A program made the translations under genes and the position numbers. A stretch of DNA of 6,641 bases, from NCBI GenBank assembly GCA_003166055.1, contig PMWR01000380.1, forward strand, positions 1 through 6,641, in the 5' to 3' direction. Below are positions 1 to 5,571 of the stretch, piece after piece (position 1 is the first letter of the stretch; each line of letters starts with the position of its first letter). Origin of the DNA: Acidobacteriaceae bacterium (GTDB taxonomy: Bacteria; Acidobacteriota; Terriglobia; Terriglobales; Acidobacteriaceae). The notes beneath the pieces were generated by a model. It was not told the origin of the DNA and searched no databases. It worked only from the letters and a program-made list of their open reading frames with translations.

Positions 1-59
1 GCTCACCTGCGCGGCAAGCTGATCTTCAAAGAACCCGGCCAGGCCATCCCTGAGCCGCC
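1..59 (+). pseudogene. ruvA: ruvA 5'-end fragment (copy A), codons 3 to about 20
   Basis: Positions 1-48 align without gaps to positions 3089-3136 of the intact ruvA in this window, with 44 of 48 bases identical by hand count. The reading encodes AHLRGKLIFKEPGQAI, exactly residues 3-18 of the intact RuvA, and all four differences are synonymous (two TTG/CTG, one GGA/GGC, one AAG/AAA). After position 48 the match continues weakly to about 59 with a one-base gap and then stops, so the RuvA core is missing. The reading frame stays open to a stop at 229-231 but runs antisense into the neighbouring gene, so no working RuvA is made. The window begins inside the fragment; whether a start codon lies just upstream cannot be seen. 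Confidence 0.88.
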
Positions 60-71
60 ACCACTGGCGCA

Positions 72-91
72 CTCCGCGCAGCGCCGCGGAG
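72..91. other. GC-rich hairpin after the patatin-like gene
   Basis: CTCCGCG (72-78) pairs perfectly with CGCGGAG (85-91) around a six-base loop. It lies 12 bases past the stop codon of the minus-strand gene, where a terminator would be expected, but no T-run follows on either strand. It could be a weak terminator, an RNA 3'-end stabiliser, or chance in GC-rich DNA. Confidence 0.3.
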
Positions 92-103
92 AAGCAATCC
101 GGC

Positions 104-2737
104 TTACTTGTGCTTCGGACTTGCCGCATGGCCGATATGGGCGAGGAACCAGTCGAGGGCGGCCTGGTATTTTTGCCGGTTGGAATCCTCACCCGCCGAC
201 CGATCGACTTCGCATTGCTGGGCCGGCGTGAGAAACCAATTGAGCGGGTCGGTTCTGTCGTCGCTCGGGGTGCATCCCAAATCCGGAGTATCGTGTTCAT
301 CGGTGATGACGATGTGTTCCAGTTCCAACTTGTCCCGATAGGCCCCGATCAGCAGTTGCAGGCCGATGCGGTTGCGGGCGGTTACGCTTTCGTGGCCGGC
401 GCTGTAAAAGGCCTGGAGCGGCGCGGCTACCTGATCGACAAGATTCCACGGCTGGGTCTGGTTGTTCGGATTTGGCGTCCAGGCATCCGAGGATTCATCC
501 ACCCGGACATTCGCGCCGCTGTTGCGGATTTCGATGAGCAGGACCTTTACTTTGGCCTTCGAGTGTTTGGCCGAAACGCCGTCAAGGGCCGTGCTCAGGA
601 ACTCAATTGCCGAGGCCGTCCCGTCGTTATCGTAGTACCCTCCATCGACAAAGTGCGAACTCTTCATGCCGCTGACGTAGGGAAATCCGGCTGCCGAGGA
701 AACATAGGGAAAGGTAGCCGAGAGCTGGGCGCCGGTGGCGAGGGGCAGATCGGTATAGAGGCTCTGCCCATTCCGCGGAAACTGCACGCCGCCAAAGGTC
801 TGCAGAAAGGACTCGGCGGGTTGGGGAATCAACGGATTGGGCGTGTGCGGCGGGATTTGATAATTGGCCAGCAGGAAGCGCTCGCCGCCCTCGACAGTGG
901 TGGTGTTCATGGTGAAGGCGGGAACGTCGTGCACCGAGGGGTTCAGGTTGCCGAGCGTCAGCCCCATTTCAGCGTCCCGATTCGCTTGCTCCGCCTGAGA
1001 CACCTCACGCAACGGGGTCAATTTGGCGTCGTTGGGGTCGAGCCGGCAGTAGGGATCGTTGAGGTTCCGTTCAAACGCCTTGCGCAACGACCAGGTCCGA
1101 TCCTTGCCGAGGGGCAGCTTGCTCAGATCGTCGACACCGGTCGAAGGTGATTCGAGGTACGGTAAAACGGGCACAAAGGCTTTGGGGAGATCGTAATAGA
1201 CCAGGCCCCACCCGGCCGCTTCCAGGCTGGAGCATCGGGCTGCCCCCTTCATGCGCTCCCAATTGGTTGGGCCGGGTTCCGTCGCCGAGTCCAGCTCGCG
1301 CAAGTACGCGTACAGGCCGGAGCTGCCGCCGGAGACGGTGCTCAGCAGCAGAACATGATCGTGAAAGGATTGGAGTGAGGGGTCTTCGGAAAACACCGTC
1401 TCGAGTTGTTCCAAAACAGCGGTAGTCCAGGCAGCGGCGTGAATGCCTCCTCCAGTAGAAGTGACGACGATCAATGGCTGGTCTTCATCCTTGTCGAGCT
1501 TGCTGTTCAGAATATCGGCTGGAGTAGGAAGCGTGGCTTGCGCCTCGCGCAACGAGGTGGAGAGATAGTGCATCTCCTTTCCGTTGTCCAGGTGCATCAT
1601 GCGCGGAATCATCATGAAGACGATCAGCAGAGTGAGAACCGGAATGCGGTAGCGGTCGGCGAAGAATGCAATCGCGCCCAATCCCCAGGTGACGCCAATA
1701 ACCAGGATGAGCACCAGCGCAAGAATGGGGAACCGCTCGGCGTCGGCAAGGAAATAGAGCCCCGGAATGGCCGCCGTGAAAAGGAGCAGCGCTACGGCGA
1801 GCAGGGCTTTCCAGATACGCAGTTTCCGAGCGTCCTTATCCTTGCCGGGTTTGGCCAGGGAGATGTCCGCGATGACGGCCAAACCACCGAGCAGGTAAAG
1901 GATAATCGCCAGCCAGGCATAAATGGGAGGGACCAGCACTGGAGCCGTCAGCGGCCACAGAACGAGGTAAAGCGCAAGGACCGCGCCGGCCGCCAAAACC
2001 GAGAAATAGTGGCCTTCGTAGAGGTTTCCATGCGGCGGCCAGCGGTACCCTGGGACGGGGAAGAACCACGCCAGCCTGTGGAGAGGAAGCGGTTGCGTGG
2101 ATTGTTCCAGAACATCTCCAAAGCGGGCCGACTTGCCATGCTTGCTGAGCAAGAGCCAGCTTCGCGGAAACACGAGCGTTCGAGCCGTGTCGCTTCCAGG
2201 CGCCGCTGGTTGGTAAGTCAGGTAGTACAGGGCATTCACCGCAAACCAGAAGAGGATGGCCAGCAGGACTCCGCAAGCAAGCCCCTGCGCGATTTCGGCG
2301 GCGGATACGCCTTCGTTGGGACCGTTGGTTAAGAAGTACCAGAAGACGATGAGATTGTTGATCTGGAAGGCGACCGGGGCAATCCACTCATATTCCCTCT
2401 TGTCATTGGCCAACAGCCAGTGAAGAAGGGGCGGACAGTCGTCGCCAAACCGCTCCTCTCCATTGATCACGACGATGCGCGCCAGGATGAGGGCGACGAA
2501 GCTTGCCGCAACCAGAAAAAAGGCGACGCACAGATACTGAATCAGGTGCGACGGCGTAACGATGCCGCTGACCAGCGAGCGGGCAATGGCGGGGGAATTT
2601 GCCCAGACCAACAGCAACGGAAAGAACCAAAGGATGATGCTGAAGCGCAAGAAGTAGAGGTAGCGCACCCAGCGCGCAAATTCGTGGAGGAACGGGGGAA
2701 TGTTTGCCTTGACGTACTCGAAACATTTCTTCCACAT
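104..2737 (-). CDS. Multi-spanning membrane protein with C-terminal patatin-like phospholipase domain
   Basis: An 877-residue protein predicted to hydrolyse acyl esters of membrane lipids. The N-terminal half has about nine hydrophobic stretches (roughly residues 29-48, 65-91, 118-138, 150-175, 244-267, 271-292, 308-330, 336-360, 363-383), so it should sit in the inner membrane. The C-terminal half carries the patatin signature: oxyanion-hole glycines TGGGIHAA at 428-435, nucleophile elbow GGSSG with Ser472, and DGG with Asp698 as the second member of the Ser-Asp dyad. The start at 2737 is preferred because GAGGT lies 7 bases upstream; an in-frame ATG at 2776 would add 13 residues but has a poor ribosome binding site. 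It is transcribed divergently from ruvA and ends 45 bases from a ruvA 5' fragment. Substrate and role are unknown. The fold call is firm; the number of membrane spans is an estimate by eye. Confidence 0.9.
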   Translation of the reverse strand: MWKKCFEYVKANIPPFLHEFARWVRYLYFLRFSIILWFFPLLLVWANSPAIARSLVSGIVTPSHLIQYLCVAFFLVAASFVALILARIVVINGEERFGDDCPPLLHWLLANDKREYEWIAPVAFQINNLIVFWYFLTNGPNEGVSAAEIAQGLACGVLLAILFWFAVNALYYLTYQPAAPGSDTARTLVFPRSWLLLSKHGKSARFGDVLEQSTQPLPLHRLAWFFPVPGYRWPPHGNLYEGHYFSVLAAGAVLALYLVLWPLTAPVLVPPIYAWLAIILYLLGGLAVIADISLAKPGKDKDARKLRIWKALLAVALLLFTAAIPGLYFLADAERFPILALVLILVIGVTWGLGAIAFFADRYRIPVLTLLIVFMMIPRMMHLDNGKEMHYLSTSLREAQATLPTPADILNSKLDKDEDQPLIVVTSTGGGIHAAAWTTAVLEQLETVFSEDPSLQSFHDHVLLLSTVSGGSSGLYAYLRELDSATEPGPTNWERMKGAARCSSLEAAGWGLVYYDLPKAFVPVLPYLESPSTGVDDLSKLPLGKDRTWSLRKAFERNLNDPYCRLDPNDAKLTPLREVSQAEQANRDAEMGLTLGNLNPSVHDVPAFTMNTTTVEGGERFLLANYQIPPHTPNPLIPQPAESFLQTFGGVQFPRNGQSLYTDLPLATGAQLSATFPYVSSAAGFPYVSGMKSSHFVDGGYYDNDGTASAIEFLSTALDGVSAKHSKAKVKVLLIEIRNSGANVRVDESSDAWTPNPNNQTQPWNLVDQVAAPLQAFYSAGHESVTARNRIGLQLLIGAYRDKLELEHIVITDEHDTPDLGCTPSDDRTDPLNWFLTPAQQCEVDRSAGEDSNRQKYQAALDWFLAHIGHAASPKHK

Positions 2738-2922
2738 GGTTGGACCTCGGAGTTCGAAGCGATGTGAGAGCTGCATCGGCCTGCGAGCGATCGAAGGCGG
2801 CTTGGGAATGAAGACGGGGCCGGGAATGATTCGAAGATCGATGCAAAGCTGACGATCCCGCTATTTGAAGACGGCCCGATACATCAGGAGATCCATTGAA
2901 GGAAGAAGGGGAAAACTCATCA

Positions 2923-2950
2923 AGCATACCGCGAATCTGGCCCGCGTCAA
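2923..2950 (-). promoter_or_regulatory. Candidate sigma-70-type promoter of the patatin-like gene
   Basis: Reading the minus strand, TTGACG (2950-2945) is a five-of-six match to the -35 consensus. A 16-base spacer is followed by TATGCT (2928-2923), a four-of-six match to the -10 consensus. Transcription would start near 2916 and leave a leader of about 180 bases before the start codon at 2737. A second TTGACA lies just upstream at 2970-2965 but has no properly spaced -10 box. Confidence 0.4.
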
Positions 2951-3035
2951 GTAACCAGTTTTGTTGTCAAGAGAGTTAATAGGGCTTCAGTCCGGGGCTA
3001 CGGAGGCTGAGGTCTGTAGTATGGATTGGAGGCTG

Positions 3036-3073
3036 GGGCCTGGCGCTTACTGTGCCAGGACCCGGGGCCAGGA
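3036..3073 (+). promoter_or_regulatory. Hairpin with two competing partners at the ruvA ribosome binding site
   Basis: GGGCCTGGC (3036-3044) can pair with GCCAGGaCCC (3054-3063) around a nine-base loop, with one bulged A, giving a nine-pair stem that leaves the Shine-Dalgarno AGGA (3070-3073) free. The octamer GCCAGGAC occurs twice, at 3054-3061 and 3067-3074, and the second copy contains the Shine-Dalgarno. CCTGGC (3039-3044) could therefore pair with 3067-3072 instead and mask it. The pairings are visible in the sequence; a regulatory role is inference. Confidence 0.3.
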
Positions 3074-3082
3074 CTTACGCCG

Positions 3083-3673
3083 ATGATCGCTCACTTGCGC
3101 GGAAAGTTGATCTTCAAGGAACCCGGCCAGGCCATCGTCGAGGCCGCCGGGGTGGGCTACGACGTCGTCATCTCCGTGCCCACATTTACGGCGCTGCCCT
3201 CGGTGGGCGCAGAGGCGTCGCTGCACATTCACACCCAGGTCAGCGAAGATCAGATTGCGCTGTTCGGCTTTCTCGATCGCGAAGAAAAGCGGCTCTTTGA
3301 GCGGCTGATTACGGTCAGCGGTGTCGGCCCGAAACTGGCCATCAAGATTCTCAGCGGCCTTTCCGTCGAGCGCACGGTGCAGGCCATTCGCGGGCAGGAT
3401 CACGCGCAACTGACGCGGATTCCCGGCGTAGGCAAGAAGCTGGCCGAGCGCCTCGTGGTCGAGTTGAAAGACAAGCTCGACGACTTTGCGGTAGCGCCGG
3501 TGCAGAGCAGTGTGCGGGGCGCGGCGGTGGACGATGTGCTTTCGGCGCTGACGAATCTGGGCTATCAGCGTCCGGCGGCGGAGAAGGCGATTGAGCAGGC
3601 TGTGGCGAAGGACGCCGCGCTGGCAGGCGATTTCGACGGTCTCTTCCGCGGGGCGTTGAAGGTGATTCGTTAA
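3083..3673 (+). CDS. ruvA: Holliday junction branch migration complex subunit RuvA
   Basis: RuvA binds four-way DNA junctions and loads the RuvB motor for branch migration during cytoplasmic recombinational repair. The 196-residue product has normal family length. An N-terminal OB-fold (about 1-64) carries Glu55 and Asp56, which match the E. coli acidic-pin residues in identity and number. Two helix-hairpin-helix motifs follow, with SGVGPK at 79-84 and PGVGKK at 114-119, then a variable linker (about 136-147) and the C-terminal RuvB-binding domain (about 148-196). The ATG is preceded by AGGA with nine bases of spacing; an upstream in-frame TTG at 3026 would add 19 residues unlike RuvA. No ruvB or ruvC is beside it in this window. 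Fragments of other ruvA alleles lie at 1-59, 4820-4864 and about 5341-5469; this copy is the only intact one. Confidence 0.98.
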   Translation: MIAHLRGKLIFKEPGQAIVEAAGVGYDVVISVPTFTALPSVGAEASLHIHTQVSEDQIALFGFLDREEKRLFERLITVSGVGPKLAIKILSGLSVERTVQAIRGQDHAQLTRIPGVGKKLAERLVVELKDKLDDFAVAPVQSSVRGAAVDDVLSALTNLGYQRPAAEKAIEQAVAKDAALAGDFDGLFRGALKVIR

Positions 3674-3692
3674 ACTATTAGAAGACCCATTG

Positions 3693-3712
3693 CCGGGATG
3701 CAACATCTCCGG
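3693..3712 (+). terminator. Candidate terminator after ruvA
   Basis: CCGGGATG (3693-3700) pairs with CATCtCCGG (3704-3712) around a three-base CAA loop, with one bulged T. The hairpin begins 20 bases after the ruvA stop codon and is followed by AGTTTGTGAATTT, which is T-rich but not a clean T-run. If it works, ruvA would be transcribed separately from the gene at 3838. Confidence 0.4.
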
Positions 3713-3837
3713 AGTTTGTGAATTTATGCCCGAAAATCGATTTCTGCGGCGCGCGAGGTAGTCGCGAACCGATTTGGCCGGTCTAATTGATAGAAGCCGC
3801 TGACCCTCAATTCCTTGAGTGAAAGCTCAGTTGCGCG

Positions 3838-4791
3838 ATGAGGGTGGTTTATTTGCGTTTAGTCTTAGCTCTTGTCTTTCTCGGCATCTCCACCAGCATC
3901 GGCGCACAGCCGTCGCAGGTTCCCGGTGTGTCTTCACCGGCGACCGGCCTTCCCGGCGAAAGCAAATTGGTATCTGGATCCGGCGGTTTTTCTTCCTCGA
4001 CCGATTCAAGTTGGCCGCCGGAATCGGATGGCGGCACAGGCTTTGGACAGGCCACGCCGTCCGCAGCGAGTTCGACTCAGGCCAGCCAGGATCCGGCAAC
4101 GAACCCCAACGCGCCTGTCGATGCCAACGGGAATCCTATTCCTCTCGATCGGCAGGAACCAAAGCGCATTCTTGGGTTCATGCCGAACTTCCGCACGGTG
4201 GCAGGCGGCGCCAAGCCTCCGCCCCCCGGCTGGAAGTACAACTTTTCTGTTGCCACCAACCAGGCAACTGACTATTCCAGCTTCCTCTTTCTGGGTATTA
4301 CTTCCCTGACCGCGGAAGCCACGGACGCGCACCCGGCACTTGGTAAGGGGGCTGACGGATTTTACGCTTACTCATGGCGAGGGTTCCTCGACAAGACGGA
4401 TAACACGTACCTCTCGGCGTGGCTGTTATCCAGTCTTCTGCACGAAGATACGCGCTACTATGCCCTTGGCTCGGGACACAGCATCCCCTTCCGGGCTCTC
4501 TACGTGATCAGCAGGCAAGCAGTGGCGCGTACCTATGGCGGTCGCCAGACGCCCAACATTGCCGGCCTCGGAGCAAAGGTGCTGACGCAGGTGTTTTCTC
4601 GCTATTACTACCCGTCGAGCGCCGACAGCTTCAGCGCGTTGGCGACCAAGTTCAGCTATTCGGTCATGCGTGACGTGGCGTTCTCGGCGATTCGCGAGTT
4701 CTATCCGGATGTCGCGGCGCACTACATCAAGAAGCATCGTGAGAAGATGGCGCGCCTGGCTGCGGCGCAGGGGGCTGATTCTGTTCACTGA
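3838..4791 (+). CDS. Secreted protein of unknown function (RILGFMPNF family)
   Basis: A 317-residue protein with a probable Sec signal peptide: Arg2 and Arg7, a hydrophobic core at about 8-19, and likely cleavage after Ala23. Residues 24-105 are rich in Ser, Pro, Gly and Gln and look disordered. The folded part, about 107-300, opens with RILGFMPNF (110-118) and contains EDTRYYALG (203-211) and a Tyr-rich RYYYPSS (255-261). I recall similar unnamed proteins as common in Acidobacteria, but know no function. There is no lipobox, and no cysteine anywhere in the sequence. It probably acts in the periplasm or outer envelope. The start is set by the signal peptide; no strong Shine-Dalgarno precedes it. 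The gene lies 164 bases after ruvA and 28 bases before a ruvA 3' fragment, so ruvA sequence brackets it. Confidence 0.85.
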   Translation: MRVVYLRLVLALVFLGISTSIGAQPSQVPGVSSPATGLPGESKLVSGSGGFSSSTDSSWPPESDGGTGFGQATPSAASSTQASQDPATNPNAPVDANGNPIPLDRQEPKRILGFMPNFRTVAGGAKPPPPGWKYNFSVATNQATDYSSFLFLGITSLTAEATDAHPALGKGADGFYAYSWRGFLDKTDNTYLSAWLLSSLLHEDTRYYALGSGHSIPFRALYVISRQAVARTYGGRQTPNIAGLGAKVLTQVFSRYYYPSSADSFSALATKFSYSVMRDVAFSAIREFYPDVAAHYIKKHREKMARLAAAQGADSVH

Positions 4792-4819
4792 TTCGAAGGC
4801 CCTGTTGTAGTCGGCGTGC

Positions 4820-4864
4820 GCTTTCGACGGTCTTTTCCGCGGGGCGCTGAAGGTGATCCGCTAG
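4820..4864 (+). pseudogene. ruvA: ruvA 3'-end fragment (copy B), last 14 codons plus stop
   Basis: These 45 bases align without gaps to positions 3629-3673 of intact ruvA, with 39 identical by hand count. Read in the ruvA frame they give AFDGLFRGALKVIR and a stop, against DFDGLFRGALKVIR in the intact gene. Apart from the first codon (GAT/GCT) all changes are synonymous, including the stop (TAA/TAG). Upstream, GGCCCT (4798-4803) and TCGGCG (4811-4816) may be degenerate remains of the same gene, but gaps are needed to align them. The fragment lies between the secreted-protein gene and trxC and is in a different frame from trxC. Confidence 0.9.
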
Positions 4865-4908
4865 CGTCGATCTTGGACATGCGGCATCTCATTGGTACGA
4901 GGTGTGGA

Positions 4909-5340
4909 ATGGCCATCGTCCGAAATTGTCCGTCCTGCGGCAAACCAAATCGAGTTCCGGGAAAGCATCTGTCCGACGCAGGCAGGTGCGGAGCTTGCAA
5001 AGCAACTTTGGCGGCAGTGGCAGAGCCGATTGCCGTGAGCACCGCGGAGTTCGACGAGATTACCCGTGACAGCAAGGTCCCCGTGCTGGTGGACTTCTGG
5101 GCCGCTTGGTGCGGTCCTTGCCGGATGGCTGCGCCCCATGTTGCGCAGGTGGCGCGCGAACTGGCTGGCCGCGCGGTTGTGCTCAAGGTGGATACCGAGC
5201 GGTTCCCCGAACTAGCCGCCCGGTATGACGTCCAGGGCATTCCGAACTTTGCTGTATTCACCGGTGGTCGTCTCCAGTTCCAGCAGGCAGGCCTGGTGGA
5301 CGCGAACACCATGAAGAGCTGGCTGGCCCGCGCTGCGTAG
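4909..5340 (+). CDS. trxC: Zinc-ribbon thioredoxin (thioredoxin 2 / TrxC type)
   Basis: A 143-residue cytoplasmic thiol-disulfide oxidoreductase, reduced by thioredoxin reductase in the usual scheme. The N-terminus has two CxxC pairs (Cys7/Cys10 and Cys27/Cys30) that form the zinc ribbon of E. coli thioredoxin 2, whose length (139) is similar. The thioredoxin fold follows, with active site WCGPC at 67-71 and the cis-proline at Ile111-Pro112. Asn113 replaces the usual Thr after that proline. ATG 4909 is chosen because GAGGT lies five bases upstream and it begins at the zinc ribbon; upstream in-frame starts (ATG 4879, GTG 4816) would add residues unlike the family, and the GTG lies at the edge of a ruvA fragment. 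The stop codon directly abuts another ruvA fragment. The thioredoxin call is certain; trxC rather than another zinc-ribbon thioredoxin is likely. Confidence 0.93.
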   Translation: MAIVRNCPSCGKPNRVPGKHLSDAGRCGACKATLAAVAEPIAVSTAEFDEITRDSKVPVLVDFWAAWCGPCRMAAPHVAQVARELAGRAVVLKVDTERFPELAARYDVQGIPNFAVFTGGRLQFQQAGLVDANTMKSWLARAA

Positions 5341-5469
5341 CGGCGATCCGAATCTGGCTCTCAACGATCGATACCAAAGAAGGCAATCGAGCAGGTCGTA
5401 GCCAAAGACGCGGCCCTCTCCGGCGATTTCGGCGGGCTCTTCCGCTGGGCACTTAAGGTGATCCGGTAA
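5341..5469 (+). pseudogene. ruvA: ruvA 3'-end fragment (copy C), about the last 40 codons plus stop
   Basis: From 5377 to the TAA at 5467-5469 this aligns without gaps to positions 3581-3673 of intact ruvA: 31 codons, about 72 of 93 bases identical. It reads KKAIEQVVAKDAALSGDF and so on to KVIR, with 13 synonymous codon changes against five amino-acid changes (E167K, A173V, A181S, D185G, G190W). Upstream, CGAATCTGG (5349-5357) matches the NLG codons of ruvA, and the match can be carried with a one-base deletion back to CGGCG at 5341, right after the trxC stop. That frameshift and the missing core make it a pseudogene. It is the most diverged of the three fragments, and the G190W change suggests decay after selection was lost. 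Confidence 0.9.
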
Positions 5470-5533
5470 AGGCAGATTGTCAGCTGCAGGGGCTCAAATA
5501 TCGGCATATGCATCCAGGCTGAATCGACTGATA

Positions 5534-5555
5534 CGCCCCTTTGCTTTGGGGAGCG
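5534..5555. terminator. Candidate terminator hairpin between ruvA copy C and the unknown minus-strand gene
   Basis: CCCC (5536-5539) pairs with GGGG (5548-5551) around an eight-base loop, and CG/CG can extend the stem past a two-base bulge. On the plus strand it is followed by TTTCTTCTTTC near 5562-5572. On the minus strand it lies about 17 bases past the stop codon of the next gene but has no T-run. The short stem makes this a weak candidate. Confidence 0.25.
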
Positions 5556-5571
5556 CGTGGAATTTCTTCTT

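Larger units (their letters stand above)
2738..3082. other. Divergent intergenic region between the patatin-like gene and ruvA
   Basis: These 345 bases contain no gene I can support. They hold a candidate promoter for the minus-strand gene (2923-2950), an imperfect direct repeat sharing TTCGAAG, CGATG and AGCTG in the same order (2753-2773 and 2830-2851), two copies of GGGAATGA (2804-2811 and 2822-2829), and a GC-rich stretch from about 2990 to 3080 that ends in a hairpin beside the ruvA ribosome binding site. I found no convincing -35/-10 pair for ruvA; TAGTAT at 3017-3022 resembles a -10 box but lacks a matching -35. Confidence 0.6.

Noticed and set aside
110..1150. Long plus-strand open frame opposite the patatin-like gene
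   Set aside because: It is antisense to a gene with clear catalytic motifs, its product resembles no family I know, and GC-rich genes often leave the opposite strand open.
104..2737. Patatin-like protein as a CBASS-type defence effector
   Set aside because: There is no cyclic-nucleotide synthase or other defence gene nearby, and its many membrane spans do not fit CapV-type effectors.
2738..2776. ATG at 2776 as the start of the patatin-like gene
   Set aside because: The ribosome binding site before 2776 is weak, while 2737 has GAGGT at suitable spacing. It cannot be fully excluded.
2932..2940. CGAATCTGG, also found in intact ruvA and copy C, as a fourth ruvA fragment
   Set aside because: Only nine bases match and the flanks do not align, so chance is a sufficient explanation.
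2853..2954. Short plus-strand open frame ending in TAA before ruvA, as a small gene or gene tail
   Set aside because: It has no ATG or GTG start with a ribosome binding site and no recognisable sequence.
4873..4901. TTGGAC with TACGAG at 17-base spacing as a trxC promoter
   Set aside because: The -10 match is only three of six and it overlaps the Shine-Dalgarno.
4816..4908. Upstream starts (GTG 4816, ATG 4879) that would lengthen the thioredoxin
   Set aside because: The added residues read through ruvA copy B in another frame and spacer DNA. ATG 4909 has a good Shine-Dalgarno and matches the family start.
4820..5469. Copies B and C as att sites of a recent site-specific integration
   Set aside because: Intact ruvA, B and C share no identical run longer than about a dozen bases and no integrase is present. 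An ancient event remains possible.
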